This document shows, one piece after another, positions 43,669 through 52,945 of a stretch of DNA of 64,000 nt (positions are counted from its first letter, which is position 1; each line of letters starts with the position of its first letter). A program made the translations under genes and the position numbers. The DNA comes from an uncultured Alphaproteobacteria bacterium. GTDB taxonomy: Bacteria; Pseudomonadota; Alphaproteobacteria; Caulobacterales; Caulobacteraceae. The notes under the pieces were generated by a model. It was given only the letters and a program-made list of their open reading frames with translations. It was not told where the DNA came from and did no database searches. The stretch is from positions 94,111-158,110 of the forward strand of contig CAIJOB010000022.1 in assembly GCA_903822175.1 (NCBI GenBank). Reading direction: 5' to 3'.

Positions 43669-44881
43669 CGCCACCCCGCACGATGTCGTTCATCACGACG
43701 CCACAACGCCGGTGGTGAAGCACGTCTCCGACGGCCGCCTGAAGCTCGCCGCCGTCATCGCCATCGGCGTCGCCGCCGTGGTGGTGGTGGGCGGTCTGGT
43801 CAGCCGGGTCAGCGCCGACCAGGGCCAGAAGGCGTGGACCAGCCAGCAGGCGATCCCGACCATCAACCTCGCCAAGATCGACGGCGGCGGCCAGCGCCAG
43901 CTCGACCTGCCCGGCGATATCCAGGCCTTCTCCACCGCCCCGATCCACGCCCGGGTCTCCGGCTATCTGAAGCGCTGGTACGTCGACATCGGAACGCCGG
44001 TGAAGGCCGGCCAGGTGCTGGCCGACATCGATACGCCCGACCTCGATCAGCAGGTGCTGCAGGCCCGCGCCGACCTCGCCACCGCCCAGGCCAACCAGAG
44101 CCTGGCGGCGACCACGGCCAAGCGCTGGCAGGGCCTGGTGGCGGCCGACGCGGTCTCCAAGCAGGAGGCCGAGGAGAAGACCGGCGACCTGGCGGCCAAG
44201 AGCGCGCTGGTCAATTCGTCGAAGGCCAACCTCAACCGCCTGCTGGCGCTGGAAGGCTTCAAGAAGATCACCGCGCCGTTCGCGGGCGTGGTCACCACGC
44301 GCTCCACCGACATCGGAGCGCTGATCAGCGCCACCGGCGGCCCGACCGATCCGGCGCTGTTCACCGTCGCCGACCAGCGCAAACTGCGGGTCTACGTCCG
44401 CGTGCCGCAGAACTATTCGGCGCTGGTGCACACCGGCATGACCGCCGACCTGATGGTGCCGGAATATGCCGGCCAGACCTTCAAGGCGACCGTCGCCAAC
44501 AACGCCCAGGCGGTGGGCGCGCAAAGCGGAACCGAACTGATCGAACTCGCCCTCGACAACGCCGACGGCCGCATCAAGTCGGGCGACTACGCGACGGTGA
44601 GCTTCAAGCTGACCTCGCCGATCACCACGACGCGCATCCCGGTGACCGCCATCCAGTACCGCCATGCTGGGCCGGTGGTGGCCGTGGTCGGGCCCGACAA
44701 CCATGTGAAGATCCGCCCGGTGGTGATCAGCCGCGACCTGGGCTCCAGCGTCGAGATCGGCTCGGGCCTGTCGGCCGCCGACAAGGTGGTCGACAATCCG
44801 CCGGAGTCGCTCGTCGACGGTGATCTGGTGCGGGTCTCCGGCGCGTCGGCGCAAGGTTCGAACCCGAAGGCGGGCGCGTGA
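43661..44881 (+). CDS. RND periplasmic adaptor (membrane fusion protein)
   Basis: A 406-residue HlyD/AcrA-type adaptor from ATG 43661, which has GGAGAG seven bases upstream and overlaps the permease stop. It has an N-terminal signal-anchor helix (about 27-49) after a 26-residue cytoplasmic stretch containing several His. A biotinyl-lipoyl half motif follows (ARVSGYLKRWYVDIGTPVKA), then an alpha-helical hairpin of about 100 residues, the second half (FAGVVTTRSTDIGALI) and beta-barrel plus membrane-proximal domains. It bridges the RND permease to the outer-membrane lipoprotein encoded next, which it overlaps by GTGA. Confidence 0.9.
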   Translation: MPDATPHDVVHHDATTPVVKHVSDGRLKLAAVIAIGVAAVVVVGGLVSRVSADQGQKAWTSQQAIPTINLAKIDGGGQRQLDLPGDIQAFSTAPIHARVSGYLKRWYVDIGTPVKAGQVLADIDTPDLDQQVLQARADLATAQANQSLAATTAKRWQGLVAADAVSKQEAEEKTGDLAAKSALVNSSKANLNRLLALEGFKKITAPFAGVVTTRSTDIGALISATGGPTDPALFTVADQRKLRVYVRVPQNYSALVHTGMTADLMVPEYAGQTFKATVANNAQAVGAQSGTELIELALDNADGRIKSGDYATVSFKLTSPITTTRIPVTAIQYRHAGPVVAVVGPDNHVKIRPVVISRDLGSSVEIGSGLSAADKVVDNPPESLVDGDLVRVSGASAQGSNPKAGA

Positions 44882-46287
44882 GGCCGATGGGCCAGCTCGG
44901 CCTGGTCGCAGCCGGCGCCTCGGCGCTGGCGTTGGCGGCTTGCTCGCTGGCGCCGGCCTATGCGCCGCCGGCCACGCCGATCGCCCAGGCCTTCAAGGAA
45001 CAGGGGCCGTGGACGCCGGCCCAGCCGGCAGATGCTCAGGCGCGCGGCCAGTGGTGGGCGATGTTCTCTGATCCCGTGCTCGACGACCTGGAGGCGCGCG
45101 CGGAGAAGGCCAGCCCGACGCTCGCCGCCGCGGTCGCCGCTTACGATCAGGCGCGCGCGCTGGCGTCGCAGGCCCGGGCCGGATTGATCCCGGAGGTCGA
45201 CGGCAACGCGCTTACGACCCGCCAGCGCCGCTCCGACAATGCGCCGCTGCGCGTCGGCGGCGCGAACGACTACACGACCAGCACCGTGGGCGCCTCGCTG
45301 GCCTATGAGATCGACCTCTGGGGCCGCTTGCGGAACCTCGCCGGCGGCGCGGGCGACCGGGCCCAGGCGAGCCAGGCGGACCTGCGCTCGGCGCGGCTCA
45401 GCCTGCAGGCTGATCTCGCCGACGACTATCTGGCGGTGCGCGGTTTCGATTCGCAGATCCGCCTGCTCGAGACCACCGTGGCCGCCTACGCCAAGGCGCT
45501 CGACCTCACCAACGTCCTGCACGATGGCGGCGCCGCCACCGGTCTCGACGTGGCCCGCGCCCAGACCCAGCTCTCCAGCGCCCGCGCCCAGCTTGCCGAT
45601 GTGCGGGCCTCTCGCGCCCTGATGGAACACGCCATCGCCGCCCTGATCGGCGAGAGCGCCTCGAACTTCAGCCTGGCGCCTGTCGACAGTGCTCTGCCGC
45701 AGCCGGTGGTGGCGGTGAGCGCGCCTTCGGTCCTGTTGCAGCGCCGCCCCGACATCGCCGCGGCCGAGCGCCGGGCCGCCGCGGCCAACGCCGACGTCGG
45801 CGTGGCCCGCGCGGCGCTGTTCCCAGCGCTGACGCTGGACGGCACGGCGGGGTGGCAGAACGCCGGCGGCGGCGGCCTGCTCGCCGCGCCCAACACCTAT
45901 TGGCTGATCGGCCCGCAGCTGGTCGGCGCGATCTTCGATGGCGGCCGGCGGGCGGCGGGCGTGCGCGCGTCGAAGGCCGCCTTCGAGCAGGCCAGCGCCA
46001 ACTACCGCGGTGTGGTGCTGAGCGCTTTCCGCGATGTGGAAGACCAGATGGCGCTCGCCAACCGCCTGGCGGCCGAGGCCACGGATGCAAACGAGGCGGT
46101 GACCGCCGCGCGCCGCAGCGTCGACCTCGCCAACATCCGCTACCGCCAGGGCGTGGCGACCTATCTGGACGTGGTGACCGCCCAGACCGCGGCGCTGTCG
46201 GCCGAGCAGACCCAGATCCAGCTCACCACGCGCCGGGCGCAGGCCAGCGTGAACCTGACCCGCGCGCTAGGCGGCGCCTGGAGCTGA
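44878..46287 (+). CDS. NodT-family outer-membrane efflux lipoprotein
   Basis: A 469-residue TolC/OprM-like protein starting at GTG 44878 in a GTGA overlap (ATG 44887 is the alternative). The N-terminus is a lipoprotein signal with lipobox L-A-A-C (ALALAACSLAPAY), acylated Cys near residue 22. Two repeats of the outer-membrane efflux domain follow, with SLAYEIDLWGRLRN and the second-repeat motif QRRPDIAAAERRAAAANADV typical of NodT. It forms the outer-membrane trimeric channel for the RND pump. A 10-bp stem hairpin lies 17 bases after the stop. Confidence 0.92.
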   Translation: MRPMGQLGLVAAGASALALAACSLAPAYAPPATPIAQAFKEQGPWTPAQPADAQARGQWWAMFSDPVLDDLEARAEKASPTLAAAVAAYDQARALASQARAGLIPEVDGNALTTRQRRSDNAPLRVGGANDYTTSTVGASLAYEIDLWGRLRNLAGGAGDRAQASQADLRSARLSLQADLADDYLAVRGFDSQIRLLETTVAAYAKALDLTNVLHDGGAATGLDVARAQTQLSSARAQLADVRASRALMEHAIAALIGESASNFSLAPVDSALPQPVVAVSAPSVLLQRRPDIAAAERRAAAANADVGVARAALFPALTLDGTAGWQNAGGGGLLAAPNTYWLIGPQLVGAIFDGGRRAAGVRASKAAFEQASANYRGVVLSAFRDVEDQMALANRLAAEATDANEAVTAARRSVDLANIRYRQGVATYLDVVTAQTAALSAEQTQIQLTTRRAQASVNLTRALGGAWS

Positions 46288-46304
46288 ACCCCAGACGCAA
46301 AGCG

Positions 46305-46328
46305 GCCGCCGATCTTGCGATCGGCGGC
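46305..46328 (+). terminator. Stem-loop after the RND operon
   Basis: GCCGCCGATC-TTGC-GATCGGCGGC is a perfect 10-bp stem with a four-base loop, 17 bases after the NodT stop and between convergent genes. No T-run follows, so it is a weak intrinsic terminator or a 3'-end stabiliser usable from either strand. Confidence 0.5.
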
Positions 46329-46365
46329 GCGCCCAGTGGTTCAGTAGATGTAGGTCGTGGGAGCC

Positions 46366-46998
46366 TTAGGCGACCGCGAGCGCCGGGCGGCGGCGATTGC
46401 GCATCACCGCGCCCAAGCCGCCGAAGCCCAGCATCATCAGGGCCCAGGAGGCCGGCTCGGGAACGCCGGTGTTGGTGTAGGCCGCGCCGCCGGAGCCGCC
46501 AAGAGCCCAGCCCTGGCCGTCATTGCTCGAGGTGATCACCAGGGAGGTGATCTGGCCGTTCACGATGAAGCTCGGCTCCGGGTCGCCCGGGTTCGACACG
46601 GTGTACTGGCTGGTGCCGACCACCGATGCGCCGTTGTAGGCCGTCAGGAACGCCGTATAGGTGCCGAACAGGTTATCCTGCAGGGCGAGTTCGGTGATGC
46701 CGTTGATCGCGATGTCGAAGGTGATGGTCACCGCACCGGGGGACCCATTGTGATAGAGCAACGGTGTGCCGTTCGGGAACTCGCCGTACCAGCTGCTCGG
46801 ATCGGACAGGACCGTGAAACCCGCGCCGGGGCCGGTGATCGAGAAGCCCACGCCGCCCACGGTCGTGCCCAGGGCCGGATCGCTGACCGAGGTGTACTCA
46901 GGACCGAACTGGCTGAAATTGATCGAGTCCGCGAAGGCGGGAGCGGCAAAGACCGCGAGAGTGAGCGCCGCAGCGGCGGCGAGAAGGTGCGTCTTCAT
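46366..46998 (-). CDS. PEPxxWA-CTERM sorted exported protein
   Basis: A 210-residue secreted protein; ATG 46998 begins a standard signal peptide (MKTHLLAAAAALTLAVFAAP, cleavage near FADS). The C-terminus has the full sorting signal: GVPEPASWALMMLGFGGLG followed by a basic end (RNRRRP), the PEPxxWA-CTERM variant common in alphaproteobacteria that is recognised by exosortase. The mature beta-rich domain of about 150 residues has no recognised family; such proteins are usually linked to exopolysaccharide or surface functions. No exosortase gene is in the window. It lies downstream of the amidohydrolases on the same strand, separated by 170 bases with its own AT-rich upstream region. Confidence 0.88.
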   Translation of the reverse strand: MKTHLLAAAAALTLAVFAAPAFADSINFSQFGPEYTSVSDPALGTTVGGVGFSITGPGAGFTVLSDPSSWYGEFPNGTPLLYHNGSPGAVTITFDIAINGITELALQDNLFGTYTAFLTAYNGASVVGTSQYTVSNPGDPEPSFIVNGQITSLVITSSNDGQGWALGGSGGAAYTNTGVPEPASWALMMLGFGGLGAVMRNRRRPALAVA

Positions 46999-47168
46999 AG
47001 CAGGCAAGCCCCAAAAATTAATTTCTGAATAATAATTTACGCCGTCACCGAGCCTTGCAATCCTATTCTCCTAGCAGGCGAATTTGCTTTGCCTGACAGG
47101 GGGTATTTTGGCTTCGTCCCGCAGTAATTGCCCAGTCGGCTTGCGCCGTCGATGCTCGGCCAACCGCG

Positions 47169-48536
47169 CTAGGGGTGCGTGTACCCCGGAGGCAGGGGCC
47201 GGCCGAGGTCCTTGTAGCGGTCGCGCAGTTCGGTCTGGCGGGAGGTCATCGGCTGGGCCTGGCCGTGGATGAAGACCGCGGTCGGCTGGCTGAGCGGCTC
47301 GAAGGGGTCGCCGGTCCAGATCACCAAGTCGGCATCCTTGCCGGGCTCGAGGGAGCCGGTGCGGTCCGCCACCCCGAAGATCTTCGCCGGGTTGATAGTG
47401 ATGGCCTTCAGCGCCGCGTCATAGGCCATGCCGTGCGACACCGCGTTGCCGGCGCCGTAGCGCGTTTCGCGCTCGCGGGCCGAGCCGCCGGTGGCTTCCA
47501 GGGCCACGGTCACGCCCGCGGCGGAAAGCCGGCCGGCGTTGTCCATGGTGGCGGCCAGTTCTTCGTAGCTTTCCGGTCGGTCATCCAGCGGGTTCAGCAG
47601 CACCGGCACGCCGGCCTTGGCGATCTCAGCGGCGACCTTCCAGGCCTCCTGGCCGCCGTTGATGATGAGCTTGATGTGCTCGTCGCGGGCGAAGGCCAGG
47701 ACCTGGCGGATGTCCGACGCGCGGCTCACGTTGGCGACCAGCGGCATCCGGCCCTCGACCACGGGGATCAGGGCCTCCAGGTCGCCCTTGGAGAGGCCGA
47801 GGTCACGCAAGCCGGCGCGGTCATAGGCGGCCCGGTTCTTCATATATTCGCGGACGTCGGCGAAGGCCTCTTTCAGCGCCACGAACTCGGCGCCGCGCGC
47901 GCCGCCGGCGATGGCCGCGCCGCCACTGCCGAAGGGCGCGACCATGGCGACCTTGGCCTTGGTGAGGATGGTCTCGCCGCTGCCTAGGTCGATCACCGCG
48001 CCCTGGCCCGAGAACAGGCCGTGGGACTTCGAGCCCTCGCCGCTGGGGCCCGCGGTGTAAGCGCTGGCGTCTTCCTCGTCGGTCTCCTCGCCCGCGTCGC
48101 CACCGCGCCGGCCGGCCGGGATCGGCAGGACGACGGCGCTGGTGAGGCCGCCCAGGCGCGCGACCGGGAACTGCACCGAGCCCGGATTGAGCCCGTACTG
48201 GATGTCGAAAGAGGCGCCGATCTCCGGGTTGTTGACCGAGAGGTCGTTGCCGAGCGAGCCGACCTCGGTCGCGCCCAGCAGCGAGCCGGTGGCGAAGAAG
48301 CCCGGTGAGACGACGCCGCCGTGCGCGTCGATCACCCGGGCGCCCGCCGGCACAGCGGCGCCGGGCCCGACCGAAGCGATCTTGCCGTCCTTGATCACCA
48401 CCGTGCCCGAGGCGATCTCGCCGGCCGGACCGGCGGTCAGGATCTTGGCGTTGGTGATGGCCACGGTCTCGCCGTGCGCGCCGAAACCGACGGAGAGCGC
48501 GGCCAGGGCCGCAGCGCTCATGAGCAGCTTACGCAT
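47169..48536 (-). CDS. Exported amidohydrolase-superfamily protein lacking the HxH metal motif
   Basis: A 455-residue exported protein (signal MRKLLMSAAALAALSVGFG, cleaved near AHGE). It has the composite beta-sandwich of the amidohydrolase superfamily at both ends (TVVIKDGKIASVGPGAAV and TGSLEPGKDADLVIWTGDPF). But where the first metal-binding D-x-H-x-H should follow, it reads VVSPGFFATGSLLGATEVG, with no His. Thus the usual binuclear centre cannot form in the standard way. A long Glu/Asp linker (EETDEEDASAY) is unusual. The gene starts one base before the upstream, motif-bearing amidohydrolase ends, so the two are coexpressed and might form a heteromer. Function unknown; a catalytically inert partner is the favoured inference. 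Confidence 0.8.
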   Translation of the reverse strand: MRKLLMSAAALAALSVGFGAHGETVAITNAKILTAGPAGEIASGTVVIKDGKIASVGPGAAVPAGARVIDAHGGVVSPGFFATGSLLGATEVGSLGNDLSVNNPEIGASFDIQYGLNPGSVQFPVARLGGLTSAVVLPIPAGRRGGDAGEETDEEDASAYTAGPSGEGSKSHGLFSGQGAVIDLGSGETILTKAKVAMVAPFGSGGAAIAGGARGAEFVALKEAFADVREYMKNRAAYDRAGLRDLGLSKGDLEALIPVVEGRMPLVANVSRASDIRQVLAFARDEHIKLIINGGQEAWKVAAEIAKAGVPVLLNPLDDRPESYEELAATMDNAGRLSAAGVTVALEATGGSARERETRYGAGNAVSHGMAYDAALKAITINPAKIFGVADRTGSLEPGKDADLVIWTGDPFEPLSQPTAVFIHGQAQPMTSRQTELRDRYKDLGRPLPPGYTHP

Positions 48537-50002
48537 CAGCGGACTCCTGCGCCGGCTTGGCCGAGGTCGAAGTCCGAGCGCGGCTGATATCGGGGGTCGT
48601 GGCGGTCATAGGCGATGGCGCCGTCCAGATAGACCCGGTCGGTCCGCGCATAGATCGAGAAGGGATTGTGGTCCCAGATCACCAGGTCGGCGCGCTTGCC
48701 GGGCTCCAGACTGCCGGTCTGCTTGTCGACGCCGATAGCCTTGGCGGGGTTGGAGGTGATCCACTTGATGGCCTCGGCCTCGCTGATCGTCAGCCCCGCC
48801 GCACGTCCGGCGGCCAGCGCCTCGGCGGCCTCCTGGTTCAGCCGCTGGATGAGGTCGGGGTCATCGGACTTGATGACCGCGCAGCCGCCCTTGGCCGCGT
48901 TGACCAGGGCCGCATTGGCCTCGATGCCATCCAGCATCTCCATCTTGCCGCCCCACCAGTTGGCCCAGGTGGCGACACAGATGTGATTTTCGGCCAGCAG
49001 GTCGGCGATCTTGTAGGCCTCCACCGCGTGGTGGAAGGCCGCGACGTGGTAGCCGAACTCCTTGGAGATATCGATCATCTGGGCCATCTCGTCGGCCCGG
49101 TAGCAGTGGTTCTCCACCAGGATTTCGCCGCGCAGCACGCCGGTCAGGGTGTCGAGCCCCAGGTCGCGCTTCGGCGGGTCGGCCTTCTCGCCCTTGTTCA
49201 CCTTCGCCCGGTATTCATCCCAGCGGCGCTGGTAGTCCTGGGCGTTGATCCAGGCGGCGCGGTAGCCGGCGACATTGCCCATCCGCGTCGAGGGCGCGCG
49301 GCCCTTGGAGCCGTAGACCCGCTTGGGGTTCTCGCCGCAGGCCATCTTCAGCACATAGGGCGCGCCGGGGAACTTCATGTCCTGCACGGTGCGGGCCGGC
49401 ACGTTGCGCAGCACCACGCCGCGGCCGCCGATCAGATTGCCGGAGCCCGGCAGCACCAGGATGGTGGTCACGCCGCCGATGCGGGCGGTGTTGAAGCCCG
49501 GGTCCTGCGGCCAGACCGAATGCTCGGCCCAGACCTCGGCGGTGACCGGATTGGTCAGTTCGTTGCCATCGGAATTGGCCTGCACGCTGGGCGAGGCGTA
49601 GACGCCCAGGTGGCTGTGGGCGTCGATGATGCCGGGCGTCACCCACTTGCCCTTGCCGTCGACCACCTCGTAGCCGGCGGGGACGGCGAGGCCGGCGCCG
49701 ACCGCTTCGACCTTGCCGTCCTTGACCAGGACCACGCCGTTCTCGATCAGCTGGCCGGTCCCGGTGAAGACGCTGGCGCCGACCACCGCGGTCGGGCGCC
49801 CGGGCATGGCCTTGTAGGTCGAGGGGAAGGCGTCGGCGTGGACCATCGGATCGAGGCCCGCCAGCAGCGGCTTGGCCTCAGCGCGCGGCGGCGCGGCCTC
49901 GGCCGCCTTGGCCGGCGGCGTTGGGCCCGTCGTCGCGGTGATCGCGCATCCACTAAGCGCCGCCGCCGCGACCAGCGCGACTGTCCAGGTCCACAACTTC
50001 AT
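48536..50002 (-). CDS. Amidohydrolase-superfamily lipoprotein
   Basis: A 488-residue protein with lipoprotein signal (ALVAAAALSGCAITA; lipobox L-S-G-C with Cys at about 19). The amidohydrolase features are intact: GVVLVKDGKVEAVG opens the sandwich domain, WVTPGIIDAHSHLGVYASPS carries the HxH metal motif, and VAAFHHAVEAYKIAD and SDDPDL supply later His/Asp ligands; TGSLEPGKRADLVIWDHNP closes the sandwich. It resembles the exported imidazolonepropionase-like amidohydrolases often found in tandem pairs in proteobacteria. Likely a membrane-anchored periplasmic peptidase or cyclic-amide hydrolase; exact substrate unknown. Overlaps the next gene by one base. Confidence 0.88.
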   Translation of the reverse strand: MKLWTWTVALVAAAALSGCAITATTGPTPPAKAAEAAPPRAEAKPLLAGLDPMVHADAFPSTYKAMPGRPTAVVGASVFTGTGQLIENGVVLVKDGKVEAVGAGLAVPAGYEVVDGKGKWVTPGIIDAHSHLGVYASPSVQANSDGNELTNPVTAEVWAEHSVWPQDPGFNTARIGGVTTILVLPGSGNLIGGRGVVLRNVPARTVQDMKFPGAPYVLKMACGENPKRVYGSKGRAPSTRMGNVAGYRAAWINAQDYQRRWDEYRAKVNKGEKADPPKRDLGLDTLTGVLRGEILVENHCYRADEMAQMIDISKEFGYHVAAFHHAVEAYKIADLLAENHICVATWANWWGGKMEMLDGIEANAALVNAAKGGCAVIKSDDPDLIQRLNQEAAEALAAGRAAGLTISEAEAIKWITSNPAKAIGVDKQTGSLEPGKRADLVIWDHNPFSIYARTDRVYLDGAIAYDRHDPRYQPRSDFDLGQAGAGVR

Positions 50003-50121
50003 GGAACTTGCCCCATCCCCAAAACGAGGCGGGACGATAGGCAGAGCGCGATGCCGCCGTAAACAGATCGGGGCGAGGAATCGGCGTCACGGCGTTCGCC
50101 GATCACGCCCAGGGCAGGCGC

Positions 50122-52812
50122 CTATTTCTCGGTCAGGTTCCAGACGCCGTCCCAGTCGTCGGCGGGCGGGGTCTTGATCAGCAGCTTGCAGCGTTCGCGG
50201 TAGACCTTGCCCGGCCCGTCGTTGGGATAGAGCTCCAGCGCTCCGTCGAAGGCGCGCGCGGCGGCCTTCCAGTTGCGCGCCCGATAGGCCTCGATGCCCT
50301 CAGCGTGCAGTTTCAGCAGCGCCGGCAACGCGGTCTCCTTGGCGCGGTAGCCGAGGGACTCATAGACCGCGACGGGCCGGTCCTTGCCCTTCACCCGGAT
50401 CAGATCGAGTTCGCGCAGCGTCGCCGGGTGCTTCAGGTCGCGGACCGTCATCTCCGACAGCAGGATCTTCGCGCCATACTGCTTGGACGCGCTCTCCAGG
50501 CGGGAGGCCAGGTTCACCGTGTCGCCGATCACCGTGTAGTCCAGACGGCGCACCGAGCCGATGTTGCCGATGACCGTGGGGCCGGTGGAAAAGCCGATGC
50601 CGATGTCGAGCGCGGCCTGGCCGGCGGCGACGCGGCGCACGTTCAGGTCGGCCAGCCGGTGCATCATGTCGTCGGAGACGGCGAGCGCATTGTCGGCGTC
50701 GTTGGGCCCGACCAGCGGGGCGCCGAACAGCGCCATGATCCCGTCGCCCATATATTTGTCGAGGATGCCGCCATGTTGGAAAATGGCGTCGACCATCTCG
50801 GTGAAATACTCGTTGAGCAGCGACACGGTCTCGCGCGGGCCGAGCGCCTCGGCGATCGAGGTGAAGCTCCGCACGTCGGAGAACATCACCGTGACCTTCT
50901 GCTCCTTGCCGCCCAGCTCCAGTTCGCCGGCGGCCAGCACCTGGTCGGCGACCTCCTTGGACATGTAGCGGCTCATGGTGGAGCGGACGCGCTTCTCCTC
51001 GGTGATGTCTTCCAGCACCAGCATGGAGCCGATGCGCTCCTCGCTGGCGTCGATCAGCGGCATGGCGGTGAAGTTGACGGTGGCCGCCACGCCGTCGCCG
51101 CGGACCAGATCGGCGTCGATGGCCAGGACCGTTTCGCCGGTGAACTGGGTCTTGCCCAGGCTCTCCAGGATCCAGACGTTGTCGGCGGAGAACAGCTCCT
51201 CGGCGCTGTGGTCGATGAGCTCTTCGCGGGTGCGGCCCAGCAGGGTCTCGGCCGCGCCGTTGGCGGTCACCAGCCGGCCGTCGGCGTCCAGCGTGATGAT
51301 GCCGTTGGACGTGCTCTGCAGGATGCTCTCGTTGTAGTTCTTCATGCTGAGCACGTCGTCGAACAGCTTGGCGTTTTCCAGGCTGACCGCGACCTGGGCG
51401 GCGAAGGCCTTCAGCCGCGCCTCGTCCTTGGCGGTGAACACCCCGCCGCGCTTGTTCAGCGCCTGGGCGACGCCGATGCGGGCGCCGGCCTTGTTGGTGA
51501 TCGGCACGCAGAGGATCGAGTGGGTGGTGAAGCCGGTCCGCCGGTCGACCTCCTGGTTGAAGCGCTCGTCAGCGTAGGGGTCGGTGATGTTCTCCGTGCG
51601 GCCCGTCGTGAACACCGCGCCGGAGATACCGCGGTCGGTGGGCACGCGAATCTGCCGCGTCTCGATGCCGTCGGCGTAGAGGCTGAACAGCTCGTCGGCC
51701 TTCTCGTCATAGACGAACAGCGAGGCGCGTTCGGCGGCGAGCAGCTGGGTGGTCGCCGTCATGATCCGGGCGATCAGGACCTCCAACAAGAGTTCGCCGG
51801 CCAGATCCTGGGTGACCTCGAGGATCTGCTGCTCCTCGCGCAGAGTATCCAGCATCAGGCCGAAGCCGCGGTAGATGTCGGCGTATTCGTCGGTGCTGAC
51901 CACCTCCAGCTTGGCGTCGTCCAGATGACCGCTCTCGACCCGGCGCATGGCCTCGATCACCCGCGCCGCCGACCGCGAGACCTCGCGCGACGTGAGCACG
52001 GCCATGGAGACGGCCCCGATGATGCAGACCGCGACGACGCTGACGCACCAGACGTAGAGCGAGAACATCTCCGGGGCCGGCACCACGTAGCCGTGGGCGG
52101 AGATCATCCGGTCGAATTTGTAGAGGAACGAGACCGCGAAGAAGACCAGCGGCAGGGAGCAGACGAAGACCGCCAGGAACAGCAGCTTGTTGCGCAGCGG
52201 CACTGAGATCAGCTCGGCCGCCTGCTCGGCCGGGATCGGCCCGTCGAGCGCGCGGGACAGCCGGATGGCGATCGGCTCGATCGCGCGGCTGACCTCGAAA
52301 TATTCGAAGATCGCGTGGGCCGGCGAAGCGAAGAAGAAGATCAGCGCGCCCAGGCCGATCACCTGCCACGGCGCGACGCCAGCGGCGAAGAAGCCGTTGA
52401 TCACATAGATCGCTCCGAGCAGCGAAATCGTCGCCATCGGGCCATGCAGGACGATGACCCGCACCGCAGAGAACTGCGGCATGTTCAGGGCCCGCACCAG
52501 GGCCTGCGCAATCTGCGCCCGCTCGGGCTGTTCGCCGCGGTCGAGTGCGCTCAGCACCGGGCTCAGCGGCCGCAGGTGGCGGCGAATAACCACCACATCG
52601 GCGGAGGTGAAGAAGGCGGTTGCGAAGGGGACGCAGCCCCAGAACAGCAGCCACTGCCGGCCGGTGAACTGCAGTCCCAGCAGGCCCAGCAGCATCGACA
52701 CCGACACCGCGGTCACCGAGGCGAAAAGGTAAATCCGGAAGAGCCGCCAGAACAGCGCCCCGCCGGAATCCGCGGCGCGCGGCGCCTTGCGGCTGGCCGT
52801 CGACGCGTTCAT
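50122..52812 (-). CDS. Class III adenylate/guanylate cyclase with 6 TM, HAMP, GAF and PAS domains
   Basis: An 896-residue membrane cyclase. Six TM helices (about 25-48, 53-72, 116-146, 150-172, 208-232, 250-274) lead to a HAMP-like linker (275-330), a GAF domain (335-485), a PAS domain (490-605) and the catalytic domain (635-800). Metal-binding Asp646 (FSDVRSFTS) and Asp690 (KYMGDGIMALFG) are present, as is the transition-state segment DTVNLASRLE, so the enzyme should be active; cAMP is the likely product. A C-terminal tail (about 810-896) ends TPPADDWDGVWNLTEK and is a helical, TPR-like unit. A separate gene at 61302-61574 encodes a homologue of just this tail. It stands alone, 120 bases from the amidohydrolases. 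Confidence 0.92.
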   Translation of the reverse strand: MNASTASRKAPRAADSGGALFWRLFRIYLFASVTAVSVSMLLGLLGLQFTGRQWLLFWGCVPFATAFFTSADVVVIRRHLRPLSPVLSALDRGEQPERAQIAQALVRALNMPQFSAVRVIVLHGPMATISLLGAIYVINGFFAAGVAPWQVIGLGALIFFFASPAHAIFEYFEVSRAIEPIAIRLSRALDGPIPAEQAAELISVPLRNKLLFLAVFVCSLPLVFFAVSFLYKFDRMISAHGYVVPAPEMFSLYVWCVSVVAVCIIGAVSMAVLTSREVSRSAARVIEAMRRVESGHLDDAKLEVVSTDEYADIYRGFGLMLDTLREEQQILEVTQDLAGELLLEVLIARIMTATTQLLAAERASLFVYDEKADELFSLYADGIETRQIRVPTDRGISGAVFTTGRTENITDPYADERFNQEVDRRTGFTTHSILCVPITNKAGARIGVAQALNKRGGVFTAKDEARLKAFAAQVAVSLENAKLFDDVLSMKNYNESILQSTSNGIITLDADGRLVTANGAAETLLGRTREELIDHSAEELFSADNVWILESLGKTQFTGETVLAIDADLVRGDGVAATVNFTAMPLIDASEERIGSMLVLEDITEEKRVRSTMSRYMSKEVADQVLAAGELELGGKEQKVTVMFSDVRSFTSIAEALGPRETVSLLNEYFTEMVDAIFQHGGILDKYMGDGIMALFGAPLVGPNDADNALAVSDDMMHRLADLNVRRVAAGQAALDIGIGFSTGPTVIGNIGSVRRLDYTVIGDTVNLASRLESASKQYGAKILLSEMTVRDLKHPATLRELDLIRVKGKDRPVAVYESLGYRAKETALPALLKLHAEGIEAYRARNWKAAARAFDGALELYPNDGPGKVYRERCKLLIKTPPADDWDGVWNLTEK

Positions 52813-52945
52813 GCGCGGGGAAGGACCCTTTCGGCCTTAGACTGTCTCATAGTCGCCACCCCCGTGACTAGTGTCGAAGAGTGTACGCCTCGAAGCGCGC
52901 GGAGGACAGATGCGCCCAGCGCGCTGGACTCGAAGTCCGCATCAT

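Noticed and set aside
40261..43674. An 1137-codon open frame on the minus strand
   Set aside because: Antisense shadow of the RND permease. Only its last 35 codons, outside the permease gene, look protein-like and are listed separately.
52880..52945. A tRNA-like stretch (GGACTCGAAGTCC) upstream of the NodT gene
   Set aside because: No cloverleaf, acceptor stem or D/T arms can be drawn around it.
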